The notes under the pieces are model-generated. The model worked only from the letters and a program-made list of their open reading frames with translations. It searched no databases and was not told where the DNA came from. Position numbers and translations under genes: made by a program. DNA of 64,000 bases from Flavobacterium sp. 9R. GTDB lineage: Bacteria; Bacteroidota; Bacteroidia; Flavobacteriales; Flavobacteriaceae. The stretch is from assembly GCF_902506345.1 (NCBI RefSeq), contig NZ_LR733413.1:2726617-2790616 (forward strand), read 5' to 3'. The first letter of the stretch is position 1. Every line of letters begins with the position of its first letter. Shown in pieces: positions 8,111 to 16,873 of the stretch.

Positions 8111-8204
8111 AGGAGCTATTTCCTGCTGTACGCTATATCTGTGGTCCTGAACCCCAGGACCACAGGATGCCGCTTCCATCAGGGCTAGGGCCAAGTAGTA
8201 ATCA
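8111..8204. repeat. Structured intergenic element with 10-bp hairpin
   Basis: Between the flippase and dut, the sequence is suddenly GC-richer. It has AGGAGCTATTTCCTGCTG on the left, CATCAGGGCTAGGGC on the right, and a central perfect hairpin TGTGGTCCTG-aaccc-CAGGACCACA at 8140-8164. It carries no convincing reading frame and lacks a T run behind the hairpin, so it does not look like a terminator. I recall elements with the same end words from other Flavobacterium intergenic regions (memory, not checked), which suggests a dispersed repeat or structured RNA. Confidence 0.6.
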
Positions 8205-8224
8205 AGACTTTTAGATTTAAAAAA

Positions 8225-8659
8225 ATGACTATCAACATCATCAATACATCCGCACACGAATTACCTCATTACGAAACCATCGCTTCTGCGGGAATGGATT
8301 TGCGGGCGAATATAACCGAACCCATTACCTTGCTACCTTTAGAAAGAGCTATCGTGAAAACAGGTTTGTTTATTGAATTACCCATAGGTTACGAAGCACA
8401 AGTAAGACCTCGTAGTGGCTTGGCAGCCAAAAACGGAATCACCGTTCTCAATGCTCCAGGAACAATTGATGCCGATTATAGAGGGGAAATTGGTGTGATT
8501 TTAGTAAATTTATCCAATGAGACATTTGTAATCCAAAATGGAGAACGCATCGCTCAATTAGTAATCGCCAAACACGAACGCGCCGAGTGGGTCGCAGTCA
8601 ACGAATTATCTGAGACCACAAGAGGTGCAGGAGGATTTGGTAGCACAGGAGTAAAATAG
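8225..8659 (+). CDS. dut: Deoxyuridine 5'-triphosphate nucleotidohydrolase (dUTPase)
   Basis: This complete 144-residue trimeric dUTPase hydrolyses dUTP to dUMP and pyrophosphate, keeping uracil out of DNA and feeding dTMP synthesis. All five family motifs are visible: [30 protein letters not shown] with the catalytic Asp and the Tyr that excludes ribose, [10 protein letters not shown], and the C-terminal [10 protein letters not shown]. Its TAG stop forms the first G of a heptameric repeat array. It is in line with the downstream nucleotidyltransferase but separated by 135 bp. Confidence 0.97.
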   Translation: MTINIINTSAHELPHYETIASAGMDLRANITEPITLLPLERAIVKTGLFIELPIGYEAQVRPRSGLAAKNGITVLNAPGTIDADYRGEIGVILVNLSNETFVIQNGERIAQLVIAKHERAEWVAVNELSETTRGAGGFGSTGVK

Positions 8660-8700
8660 TAAACAGTGTTCAGCTTTTAGTATTCAGTTCGCAGTCTTCA
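8659..8700. repeat. Heptamer array (six units), starting at the dut stop codon
   Basis: Six consecutive 7-mers without indels run from the G of the TAG stop; units include GTGTTCA, GCTTTTA, GTATTCA and GTCTTCA. The consensus GTNNTCA and the internal order (a T-rich unit followed by GTATTCA) match the arrays at 51938, 53714, 56022 and 56124. Confidence 0.8.
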
Positions 8701-8794
8701 AAGAAAGTGTTTGAACAAAAGCTAGTAAAAAATAATCTGAAGAGTATTTTGTTTTGACTTAATACTTAATTCTAAAATCTTAATACAAAATATA

Positions 8795-9811
8795 ATGAAA
8801 ATAATAGTACCAATGGCGGGACGTGGGTCTCGTTTAAGACCACATTCTTTAACCGTTCCAAAACCATTAATTCCCGTTGCAGGTAAACCAATCGTACATA
8901 GATTAGTAGAAGATATTGCCAAAATTTTAAAACAACCGATAGAAGAGATTGCTTTTATTTTAGGAGACGAAGCCTTTTTTGGAGACGATGTCGTGTCAAG
9001 TTTACAAGAATTAGCCCAAGAATTAGGCGCGAAAGCTTCTATTTACCGTCAGGATTTACCGTTGGGAACTGGTCACGCTATTATGTGTGCCAAAGAATCG
9101 TTATCTGGGCCAGCTGTAATTGCTTACGCGGACACCTTAATTCGTGCCGATTTTGAGTTAGATTCAGAAGCCGATGCTGTAATTTGGGTAAAACAAGTGG
9201 ATGAGCCAGAAGCCTATGGTGTAGTAAAACTAAATGCTCAAAATGAAATTGTAGAATTGGTAGAAAAACCAAAAGAGTTTGTGAGTGACTTAGCCGTTAT
9301 CGGAATTTACTATTTCAAACAAGTGGAAGTTTTAAAACAACAATTGCAAAACGTTTTGGACAACAACATCCAAAATGGAGGTGAATACCAAATCAACGAC
9401 GGTATCAAAGGAATGATGGCCAATGGTAAAGTTTTCAAAACCGGAAGTGTAGACGAATGGATGGATTGTGGAAACAAAAACGTAACTGTTGAGACCAATG
9501 GTCGTATGCTTGGATTCTTGCAGCAAGATGGTGTTAATTTGATTGATCCTTCAGCAAAATTAGAGAATGCTACTATTATTCCTCCTTGTTTTATTGGGGA
9601 GAATGTTGTTTTATCGAACGTAACTATTGGACCTAATGTATCTTTAGGAAAAGCTTGCCACGTTTTTGATTCAACCATAAAAAACAGTTTGATTCAAACG
9701 CACGCTCATATCAAAAACGCAACTTTAGATAATGCGATGATTGGAAATCACGTCACCTATGATGGGAATTTCACAAGCATAAGTATTGGAGATTATTCGG
9801 TTTTAGAATAA
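8795..9811 (+). CDS. Sugar nucleotidyltransferase with left-handed beta-helix
   Basis: This 338-residue protein has an N-terminal nucleotidyltransferase fold: MAGRGSRLRPHSLTVPKPL is the nucleotide-binding signature and the PKPLIP lysine contacts the sugar phosphate. Residues 1-230 form the catalytic domain. Residues about 255-338 show hexapeptide-like repeats (NATIIPPCFIGENVVLSN, VTIGPNVSLG) of a left-handed beta-helix. It likely makes an NDP-sugar for envelope glycans; it is close to glucose-1-phosphate thymidylyl/uridylyltransferases but the specificity cannot be read. The next gene starts 13 nt downstream, suggesting an operon through 13194. Confidence 0.9.
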   Translation: MKIIVPMAGRGSRLRPHSLTVPKPLIPVAGKPIVHRLVEDIAKILKQPIEEIAFILGDEAFFGDDVVSSLQELAQELGAKASIYRQDLPLGTGHAIMCAKESLSGPAVIAYADTLIRADFELDSEADAVIWVKQVDEPEAYGVVKLNAQNEIVELVEKPKEFVSDLAVIGIYYFKQVEVLKQQLQNVLDNNIQNGGEYQINDGIKGMMANGKVFKTGSVDEWMDCGNKNVTVETNGRMLGFLQQDGVNLIDPSAKLENATIIPPCFIGENVVLSNVTIGPNVSLGKACHVFDSTIKNSLIQTHAHIKNATLDNAMIGNHVTYDGNFTSISIGDYSVLE

Positions 9812-9824
9812 AAAATAAAGTAAA

Positions 9825-11174
9825 ATGAATCGTAGCATTGTAGCAATCTTAGTTATGGGATTCTTTGGAATTCCAACTTTCGTTCAGGCACAAGCTGAAC
9901 CGGAAGAGATTGCTATGGCTACCAACGAATTTCAAGATTCTTTTTACGAAGCATTAAAGCAAAAGGGAATCGAGAATTATGATAAAGCTATTGTATCTCT
10001 TGAAAAATGCTTGAAGTCGCAACCCGATGATGCCGCTGTCCATTATGAGTTGGGCAAAAACTATTTAGCGTTAAAAAATTATGAAAGTGCTTATGCTTCT
10101 TTCGAAAAAGCAACCAGCATCGACCCTAAAAATAAATGGTTTTGGGTTGGAATGTACGATGTGACGTATGCCACTAAATCGTATACTCAAGGTATTTTGG
10201 TGCTCCAAAAGTTAATTCCATTGGATCCAAATTTTAAAGAAGATTTGGTGACTTTGTATATGGCTACGAACCAATACGACAAAGCTTTGGAATTAATCAA
10301 CCAATTGAATGAGTCGGTTGGAAAAACAGATCAACGAGAAGCCTATAAAGCACGAATTTTATCGCAAGGGAAATATCAGAATACTGAAATTGAGCATTTG
10401 ATTGGACAGATTGAAAAATTTCCAAAAGAGGAATCCAATTATATTGACTTGATCTATCGCTACTCCAAAAATAATGAAGTAGAAAAAATGCTCGAAGTAG
10501 CCAAAAAGTTAGAACGAGAAATTCCTACTTCGGAGTGGGCGCAAGTGAGTTTGTTTAAATTTCATATAGAAAAAAATGACGGACCGAAAGCGGTTCAATC
10601 GATGAATGTAGTTTTGGCGAGTAAAAAAATCGACACTAAAATAAAGCATCGGGTATTGAATGAGTTTTTACTTTTCGCTGGAAAAAATCCACAATACGAT
10701 GCTGATTTAGAAAAAGCAATTACAATGTTGGAGGCCGATCCAACGGTTCCTGTTGCCAAAGAAGTTGGTAATTTTTATTACAACAAAAAACAATGGGAAA
10801 AAGCAGCAAAATATTATGAAAAGGCATTAGCCACAGATCCTAATTTGCCACTAGAAACGCCTATCTTGTTGCTACAGTCTTACACCGAAATGAAACAATT
10901 TGAGGTGTTGTCCAAAAAGGCACAATCCTTGTTAGAACGTTATCCGTCGCAACCTCATTTTTATTATTATGCTGGTTTGGGATACAACCAATTACAACAA
11001 TTTAAAAAAGCAAAAGATGTGTTAGAAACTGGAATAGATTATGTGATTGAAAATCCAGTTTTAGAAGCTAATTTTTATATTCAATTAGGCGAAACATTCA
11101 ATGGTCTTGGAGATATGGCTAAAAAAGACTTCTTTTTTTCCAAAGCCAATCAATTAGTAAAAGAAAAGAAATAA
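9825..11174 (+). CDS. Tetratricopeptide repeat protein, exported
   Basis: The 449-residue protein starts with a signal peptide (MGFFGIPTFVQAQA). It then carries a series of TPR helices, for example AAVHYELGKNYLALKNYESA near residues 65-85 and a later block KQWEKAAKYYEKALATDPN. TPRs scaffold protein contacts, here in the periplasm. No catalytic motif is present. Its last base overlaps the ATG of the DUF4292 lipoprotein gene (TAATG), and an EnvC-like gene follows, so a cell-wall or outer-membrane assembly role is likely but inferred only from neighbours. Confidence 0.85.
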   Translation: MNRSIVAILVMGFFGIPTFVQAQAEPEEIAMATNEFQDSFYEALKQKGIENYDKAIVSLEKCLKSQPDDAAVHYELGKNYLALKNYESAYASFEKATSIDPKNKWFWVGMYDVTYATKSYTQGILVLQKLIPLDPNFKEDLVTLYMATNQYDKALELINQLNESVGKTDQREAYKARILSQGKYQNTEIEHLIGQIEKFPKEESNYIDLIYRYSKNNEVEKMLEVAKKLEREIPTSEWAQVSLFKFHIEKNDGPKAVQSMNVVLASKKIDTKIKHRVLNEFLLFAGKNPQYDADLEKAITMLEADPTVPVAKEVGNFYYNKKQWEKAAKYYEKALATDPNLPLETPILLLQSYTEMKQFEVLSKKAQSLLERYPSQPHFYYYAGLGYNQLQQFKKAKDVLETGIDYVIENPVLEANFYIQLGETFNGLGDMAKKDFFFSKANQLVKEKK

Positions 11175-11947
11175 TGAAGAAATACGGATTACTTTTTGTT
11201 CTCATAACACTGATTTCTTGTAAATCTAAGTCGGGTGTGGTGATGGCTGTACCAAAAGAAAACAAGAATACTACTAGTTCTGTCATCGAAAAATTATACC
11301 AAAACAAAAATGATTTTTCGACTTTGTACATCAAATCTAGCGCGAATTACGCTGATGAAAAGATGTCACAAAATGTTACGGCAGAAATTAAGATAAAAAA
11401 AGATGAACAAATATTAGTGAGTGTTCGTTTTTTGGGAATTACTATGGCCAAAGCATTAATTACTCCAGAAGGAGTAAGTTATTACGAAAAAATTAATGGG
11501 AGTTATTTTGAAGGCGATTTTAAAGGTTTGAGCCAATGGCTTGGAACCGATTTGGATTATTCAAAAATTCAAAATTTGTTGGTAGGACAAGCCATAGACG
11601 ATTTGACGAAAGGTAAATATAAAGAAACCCTTGAGCCAGATCAAAAGTATAAACTAGAAGATTTGTCTAATGAGAATACCCAAAAATCTTTTTTTATTGA
11701 TGCCTTAAAATTCGTTCTTCAGAAGCAAGAAATTGCCCAAGCCAAAGAGGGTAGAAGTATAGAAGTTGCTTATGGTAATTTTGAGCAACATACAAATGTA
11801 GCTTTACCTTCTAATGTTCAAATAGTAGCGCTACAGCCCAAAGGGAAAACCGAAATTAAACTCAATTATAACACCATAACAGTAAACGAAGCACTTTCTT
11901 TTCCATATAGTGTCCCAAGTGGGTATAAAAGAATTTTAATTAAGTAA
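11174..11947 (+). CDS. DUF4292 domain lipoprotein
   Basis: The 257-residue protein has lipobox ITLISC (Cys at about residue 16). The mature region includes IKIKKDEQILVSVRFLGITMAKALITPEGVSYYEKINGSYFEGDF, characteristic of DUF4292, a Bacteroidota family resembling the LolA/LolB-type beta half-barrels that carry lipid moieties. It starts one base inside the stop of the TPR gene and is followed 23 nt later by the EnvC-like gene. A function in lipoprotein or lipid handling is inference. Confidence 0.85.
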   Translation: MKKYGLLFVLITLISCKSKSGVVMAVPKENKNTTSSVIEKLYQNKNDFSTLYIKSSANYADEKMSQNVTAEIKIKKDEQILVSVRFLGITMAKALITPEGVSYYEKINGSYFEGDFKGLSQWLGTDLDYSKIQNLLVGQAIDDLTKGKYKETLEPDQKYKLEDLSNENTQKSFFIDALKFVLQKQEIAQAKEGRSIEVAYGNFEQHTNVALPSNVQIVALQPKGKTEIKLNYNTITVNEALSFPYSVPSGYKRILIK

Positions 11948-11970
11948 ATTTGAATCAAAACATTTTTGAT

Positions 11971-13194
11971 ATGCCAAAATTTCTCCTAAGTATACTTTTC
12001 TTGTGTTTGACTTCATTGGTTTGGGGGCAGGAATCGCAGCAAGAAAAATTAGAACAACGCAAAGCCCAGATTCAACAAGAAATTAGGGAAAATGAGAAGC
12101 AATTACAATCCGTTAAGAAAAAAGAAAAATCGGCAGTAACGGTGGTAATGTTGCAAGCCAACAAAATCAAATTGCAAGAAAAGTTAATTAAGACCACTGA
12201 AAAGCAAGCCAAGGTTTTAGGAAATGATATGTACATTAACCAAGTTAAAATCAATAAACTTAAAAAAGAATTAGAAATACTCAAAGAAGATTATGCTCGA
12301 ATGATTGTCAAATCCTATAAAAGCAGATCTGAAGAGAGTAGAGCAATGTTTTTGTTGTCTTCAGAAAATTTCTTGCAAGCCTACAAGCGAGCGCAATATA
12401 TGAAGCAATATTCGAGTTTCCGCAAAATGCAAGGAGAAGAAATTAAATCCAAATCACTCGAATTGCAAGACTATAACGGCCGTTTAGCTATTCAGAAAAA
12501 GGAAAAGCAAAAGATTATTGCCGAAAGAGAAAAAGAGCGCTTAGCATTAGAAAAACAGAAGAAAGAACAATTGCGTTTGGTCAATGCTATCAAGAAAGAT
12601 AAAAACAAAATTATGGCTGCGATTCGTAAAAAACAATCCGAAACCAAAGCCATAGACCGTCAGATAGATCGATTGATTAGAGAAGCCATTGCCGAGGCTA
12701 ATAGAAAAGCGGCTAAGGACGGAACGGCGACAGGTGGCTCGTCCTCAAGAATAGCATTAACAGCTGAGGCTAAAATTTTGGCCGATAACTTTAGGGCAAA
12801 CAAGGGCAAGTTACCTTGGCCAGTAGAAAAAGGCTTTGTCTCCTTGGGATATGGTAAACAGCCTCATCCAGTCTATCCAACTCTTGTAATCAACAATAGT
12901 GGTGTAGAGATTACTACAGAATCAGGAGCTTATGCACGATCTGTTTTTGCCGGTGAAGTAACTAATATTATCGTGCTTTCTCCAGTAAATAAAGCGGTAA
13001 TGATTCAGCACGGAGATTGTTTTACGGTCTACCAAAACTTGAGTTCTGTATCGGTTTCTAAAGGAGATAAAGTGGGGATTAAACAAAATTTAGGAAAAAT
13101 TAGAACCAATAGCGAAGGGAAGACGGTACTTAAATTTACCATCTCTCAAAATGCTACCTATAATAATCCAGCAAGTTGGTTGTACAATATGTAA
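11971..13194 (+). CDS. EnvC-like murein hydrolase activator (degenerate LytM), copy 1
   Basis: The start is placed at the ATG at 11971, giving MPKFLLSILFLCLTSLVWGQ as signal peptide; an in-frame TTG at 11950 would add seven residues but the tandem paralogue also begins MPK. Residues 22-245 are a long coiled coil. The C-terminal domain (from about GKLPWPVEKGFVSLGYG) is LytM/M23-like. The zinc ligands are missing: the expected HxGxD is NSGVE and the HxH region is VLKF. As in E. coli EnvC, such a domain does not cut peptidoglycan but activates amidases during cell separation. Confidence 0.87.
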   Translation: MPKFLLSILFLCLTSLVWGQESQQEKLEQRKAQIQQEIRENEKQLQSVKKKEKSAVTVVMLQANKIKLQEKLIKTTEKQAKVLGNDMYINQVKINKLKKELEILKEDYARMIVKSYKSRSEESRAMFLLSSENFLQAYKRAQYMKQYSSFRKMQGEEIKSKSLELQDYNGRLAIQKKEKQKIIAEREKERLALEKQKKEQLRLVNAIKKDKNKIMAAIRKKQSETKAIDRQIDRLIREAIAEANRKAAKDGTATGGSSSRIALTAEAKILADNFRANKGKLPWPVEKGFVSLGYGKQPHPVYPTLVINNSGVEITTESGAYARSVFAGEVTNIIVLSPVNKAVMIQHGDCFTVYQNLSSVSVSKGDKVGIKQNLGKIRTNSEGKTVLKFTISQNATYNNPASWLYNM

Positions 13195-13214
13195 TCAATT
13201 TTTAAGTTATACTA

Positions 13215-13254
13215 AAAGCACTATTTTCTCTTAAGATTAGATAGTGCTTTTTTT
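13215..13254 (+). terminator. Intrinsic terminator between the two EnvC-like genes
   Basis: AAAGCACTAT at 13215-13224 pairs with ATAGTGCTTT at 13241-13250 and is followed by further T residues. It ends the transcript that runs from the nucleotidyltransferase gene. Confidence 0.8.
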
Positions 13255-13274
13255 AATTCTACTTTAGAAATAAC

Positions 13275-13282
13275 TATTTTTG
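13275..13282 (+). promoter_or_regulatory. Candidate -7 promoter box for EnvC-like copy 2
   Basis: TATTTTTG fits TAnnTTTG and ends 18 nt before the ATG, directly after a terminator. This suggests that copy 2 has its own transcript. Confidence 0.55.
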
Positions 13283-13300
13283 CAAAAAAAATAAAGCTAC

Positions 13301-14689
13301 ATGCCTAAGTCTCTTTTTAGTTTAGTATTACTTGGTTTTACCACTTTTGTATTTGCTCAAAAATCCCAACAGGAAAATCTAGAACTCCGAAAAGCTAAGA
13401 TTCAAAAAGAGATTATTGATAACGAAAAGAAGTTACTGACCGTAAAAAAGAAAGAAAAAACGGCCGTTGAAGTAATGGATTTGCAGACGAAAAAAATAAA
13501 ACTCAAAGAGACTTTAATTCAAACTACCGAGAAACAAACGCAATTGTTGAGCAATGATATGCAGGCGAACGAGTTGAAAATTGACCGTTTGGACAATGAA
13601 TTGAATTTGCTAAAAGTAGATTATGCTGAGATGATTCTCAAATCCTACAAGAGTCGTTCAGAAGAGAGTAAGGCGATGTTTATACTGTCGTCTTCTAGTT
13701 TTTTGCAAGCCTATAAAAGACTTCAATACATGAAGCAATATGCGAGTTATCGCAAAACACAAGGCAAAGAAATTGAACACAAATCAAAAGAATTAATGAG
13801 CTATTATGAACAGTTGAAAGCTCAAAAAATTCAAAAAGAACGCCTTATTGCCGAAAATGAAAAAGATAAAAAGTCATTGGAGGTGGCTAAAAACGAACAA
13901 CAAAAGATTGTGCTTTTGCTTCAAAAAGACAAAAGTAAAATTGTAGCGGACATTAAAAAGAAACAACAACAAGCTCGTGCTATTGATAGAGAAATTGATC
14001 GATTGATTCGTAAAGCCATAGCCGAAGCCAATAGAAAAGCGGCTTTAGCAAGAGCTGCAAAAGAAAAAGCGCTCAAAGACAAGTTGGCCAAAGAGAAGGC
14101 TTCTGCTGATAGATTGGCTAAGGAAAAAGCATTGGCAGAAAAAGCCAAAAGTGGCGGTAAGAAAGATGCTAAAGCGAAAGAAATTGTGGTTCCTGTTAAA
14201 GACAATCCATCCAAAGTTGTAGCTATTGCTCCTGTTTCATCTACAGTAATGGAATTGACCTCAGAAAGTAAATTGGTTTCTGATAATTTTAAAGCTAACA
14301 AAGGTAGATTGCCTTGGCCAGTTGATAAAGGAACTGTTTTCTTAGGTTTTGGTACGCAAGCTCACCCGGTTTACAAAAGCCTAACCATCCAAAATAGCGG
14401 ATTGTCTATTGCGACTTATAATGGCGCTCATGCAAGAGCTGTTTTTGCAGGAGAAGTATTTTCGGTTATTGCTATTTCAAATAACAAAGCGGTTATGATT
14501 CAGCATGGAGATTATTTTACCGTGTACCAAAACTTGAGTACTATTAATGTAAGCAAGGGAGATAAAGTAACTACAAAGCAAAGTTTGGGAACCATTCGTA
14601 CCAATTCTGACGGCAAGACCATTTTGAAATTCACTTTATGTCAGAACGTACATTATGTCAATCCAAAACCTTGGTTGTCTCCAAAATAA
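13301..14689 (+). CDS. EnvC-like murein hydrolase activator (degenerate LytM), copy 2
   Basis: This 462-residue tandem paralogue of 11971-13194 has signal MPKSLFSLVLLGFTTFVFAQ and a coiled coil with near-identical blocks (SYKSRSEESKAMFILSS; the first copy has SYKSRSEESRAMFLLSS). It has an extra Lys/Ala-rich linker (about residues 245-310, AKEKALKDKLAKEKAS and similar) before the LytM-like domain. The metal ligands are again absent (NSGLS in place of HxGxD, ILKF in place of HLHF), so catalysis is unlikely. The longer linker and separate promoter suggest a different partner or timing. Two EnvC types may serve septal and other hydrolases; this is inference. Confidence 0.86.
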   Translation: MPKSLFSLVLLGFTTFVFAQKSQQENLELRKAKIQKEIIDNEKKLLTVKKKEKTAVEVMDLQTKKIKLKETLIQTTEKQTQLLSNDMQANELKIDRLDNELNLLKVDYAEMILKSYKSRSEESKAMFILSSSSFLQAYKRLQYMKQYASYRKTQGKEIEHKSKELMSYYEQLKAQKIQKERLIAENEKDKKSLEVAKNEQQKIVLLLQKDKSKIVADIKKKQQQARAIDREIDRLIRKAIAEANRKAALARAAKEKALKDKLAKEKASADRLAKEKALAEKAKSGGKKDAKAKEIVVPVKDNPSKVVAIAPVSSTVMELTSESKLVSDNFKANKGRLPWPVDKGTVFLGFGTQAHPVYKSLTIQNSGLSIATYNGAHARAVFAGEVFSVIAISNNKAVMIQHGDYFTVYQNLSTINVSKGDKVTTKQSLGTIRTNSDGKTILKFTLCQNVHYVNPKPWLSPK

Positions 14690-14745
14690 TATTTGATTTA
14701 ACTTTTCTTGCTTGATTTTTTTTACAATTGGTATTCAAAATTCCT

Positions 14746-14753
14746 TACTTTTG
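14746..14753 (+). promoter_or_regulatory. Candidate -7 box directly before the acyltransferase ATG
   Basis: TACTTTTG fits TAnnTTTG and is only 5 nt from the ATG at 14759. A TTG at 14728-14730 stands 15 nt upstream, slightly short for the -33 element. If used, the mRNA would have almost no leader. Confidence 0.45.
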
Positions 14754-14758
14754 AAACC

Positions 14759-15499
14759 ATGAGAATTTTTAAAGTATTTTTTTGGATAGTTTGGAGGATT
14801 TGGTTTTACATTCTGATGGCCATTCCTATCTTGATAATGTTTCCTTTTTTGGTTATTTCCATTCTTACAGAAAGTGGGTATCCTTATTTTTTTAAGATGG
14901 CTCGTATTTGGGCAAAGGTTATTTTGTTCGGAATGGGTTTTAGTTATAAAGTAAATCAAGAACCTGTTTTAGAGGCAAAAACGAGTTACATGATTGTAGC
15001 CAATCATACATCGATGGTAGATATCATGTTGATGTTAGCAATTATTAAAAATCCATTTGTTTTTGTGGGTAAACAGGAATTGGTGAAAATTCCTTTGTTT
15101 GGATTTTTTTATAAACGTACTTGTATTCTTGTTGATCGTGGTTCAGCCAAAAGTAGAAGAGATGTTTTTGAAGCTGCTCAACAAAGGATTAAAAGAGGAT
15201 TAAGTGTGTGTATTTTTCCTGAAGGAGGTGTGCCTGATGATGAGTCTATAGTTTTGGACGAATTTAAAGATGGGGCATTTCGACTAGCTATTGAACATCA
15301 AATTCCTATTTTACCGATAACTTTCCCAGATAATAAAAAACGTTTTTCTTATACTTTTTTTAGTGGGAGTCCAGGATTGATGAGGGCACATATCCATTCA
15401 ATTATTGTAACAAAAGGGTTGAATAGTGATTTACGTAAAGAGATAAAAGAAAAAACACGTTCTGTAATACTCAAGAAGTTACTTAATTTCAGTAGTTAA
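14759..15499 (+). CDS. 1-acyl-sn-glycerol-3-phosphate acyltransferase (PlsC-type)
   Basis: A 246-residue membrane acyltransferase. After two N-terminal hydrophobic helices it shows the HX4D motif NHTSMVD (about residue 81), then GKQELVKIPLFG and the FPEGG motif, which together place the acyl donor and the phosphate of the acceptor. It would make phosphatidate or acylate a related lipid. The ATG at 14759 is preferred over an in-frame TTG at 14708, because a promoter-like box lies between them. A second PlsC-type gene is at 49446-50180. The gene converges on recA with a shared terminator. Confidence 0.86.
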   Translation: MRIFKVFFWIVWRIWFYILMAIPILIMFPFLVISILTESGYPYFFKMARIWAKVILFGMGFSYKVNQEPVLEAKTSYMIVANHTSMVDIMLMLAIIKNPFVFVGKQELVKIPLFGFFYKRTCILVDRGSAKSRRDVFEAAQQRIKRGLSVCIFPEGGVPDDESIVLDEFKDGAFRLAIEHQIPILPITFPDNKKRFSYTFFSGSPGLMRAHIHSIIVTKGLNSDLRKEIKEKTRSVILKKLLNFSS

Positions 15500-15645
15500 G
15501 CTATTTTTGAATGATTTTTCTTAAGCACAAACCCGCTTGTTTTTTCAATATTCTGTAATCTGGACAAATTATTTTTTTTTATCCAATTCTCAGCGAGTTT
15601 AAAAGTAAGTTTATACTTTAGTTTTTTTACTTTTATGGTATAAAA

Positions 15646-15695
15646 AAAGCTATTTATTCGATGAAGGTATCACGAGTAAATAGCTTTATTGTTTT
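15646..15695. terminator. Bidirectional terminator between acyltransferase gene and recA
   Basis: AAAGCTATTTATTCG (15646-15660) pairs with CGAGTAAATAGCTTT (15673-15687) with one G.U, around a 12-base loop. A run of A lies to the left and T-rich sequence to the right, so it works on both strands. Confidence 0.87.
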
Positions 15696-15704
15696 TAGAA
15701 GTAA

Positions 15705-16712
15705 CTATTCGCTAGCCAATTCTTTGATATGTGCTTTTATTTTTATTTCTAATTCGTCTGCTAATTCTGGATTATCTTTGATGAGTGTTTTTACAGCATC
15801 GCGACCTTGACCTAATTTTGTTTCGCCATAGCTAAACCAAGAACCCGCTTTTTTAATAATTTCGAATTCAACAGCAAGATCTAGAATTTCTCCAGTTTTA
15901 GAAATCCCTTCACCATACATAATATCAAACTCTGCTACTTTGAACGGTGGTGCAACTTTGTTTTTTACAATTTTAACTTTGGTTCGGTTTCCTAAAACAT
16001 TTTCCCCGTCTTTAATTTGAGTAGAACGACGAATGTCTAAACGAACGGAAGCATAAAATTTCAAAGCATTACCACCTGTTGTTGTTTCTGGGTTACCAAA
16101 CATTACACCAATTTTCTCTCTTAATTGGTTGATGAAAAACACAGTACAATGTGTTTTGCTAATGGTTCCTGTTAACTTTCTTAAGGCTTGTGACATCAAA
16201 CGAGCATGTAAACCCATTTTTGAATCTCCCATTTCGCCTTCAATCTCACTTTTTGGAGTCAAGGCAGCAACAGAGTCAATTACTACAATGTCAATTGCAC
16301 CAGAACGAATTAAATTCTCAGCAATTTCAAGCGCTTGTTCCCCGTTGTCAGGTTGAGAAATGATAAGGTTTTCAATATCAACTCCCAGTTTTTCAGCATA
16401 ATTTCTGTCAAAAGCATGTTCTGCATCTATAAAAGCTGCAATTCCACCAGCTTTTTGTGCTTCAGCTATGGCGTGTAATGTTAGTGTGGTTTTACCTGAA
16501 GATTCAGGTCCAAAAATTTCGATAATCCTTCCTTTTGGATATCCGTTAACTCCCAAGGCTAAGTCTACACCTAATGAACCTGAAGAAATTGTTTCCACTT
16601 CTTCAATGGCCTTATCGCCCATCTTCATTACAGTGCCTTTTCCGTAGGTTTTATCTAATTTGTCAAGCGTTAATTGTAACGCTTTTAATTTGGCTTCTTT
16701 GTCTGAACTCAT
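15705..16712 (-). CDS. recA: Recombinase RecA
   Basis: This complete RecA binds single-stranded DNA, drives strand exchange and triggers LexA-type cleavage. Visible motifs are Walker [10 protein letters not shown], Walker B in [11 protein letters not shown], the L1/L2 DNA-binding loops ([20 protein letters not shown] and the [22 protein letters not shown] region) and an acidic C-terminus. The start at 16712 (MSSDKEAK) gives 335 residues, as usual for the genus; an in-frame ATG at 16724 would add MKEK. No LexA box or clear promoter was recognised in the 160 bp upstream. Confidence 0.98.
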   Translation of the reverse strand: MSSDKEAKLKALQLTLDKLDKTYGKGTVMKMGDKAIEEVETISSGSLGVDLALGVNGYPKGRIIEIFGPESSGKTTLTLHAIAEAQKAGGIAAFIDAEHAFDRNYAEKLGVDIENLIISQPDNGEQALEIAENLIRSGAIDIVVIDSVAALTPKSEIEGEMGDSKMGLHARLMSQALRKLTGTISKTHCTVFFINQLREKIGVMFGNPETTTGGNALKFYASVRLDIRRSTQIKDGENVLGNRTKVKIVKNKVAPPFKVAEFDIMYGEGISKTGEILDLAVEFEIIKKAGSWFSYGETKLGQGRDAVKTLIKDNPELADELEIKIKAHIKELASE

Positions 16713-16873
16713 CTTTTCTTTCATCTAAATTTTTGGGTTTATAACTAATTATAGGCGTATAGGTTACTACTATTTAAGGTAATAACGAGTGTTTAGGTAA
16801 AAATACACTTTTTTTTTATGCTAGTAAAGCTGTCTTTTAATATTCCAATCAAAAAAAACAATACTACTATTTA

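Noticed and set aside
8111..8204. tRNA, riboswitch or terminator in the flippase-dut gap
   Set aside because: No cloverleaf can be drawn, no anticodon arm or CCA end is seen, and no T run follows the hairpin; kept only as a structured repeat.
11971..14689. Active M23 peptidases
   Set aside because: The LytM-like domains lack the zinc ligands, so the genes are called activators, not peptidases.
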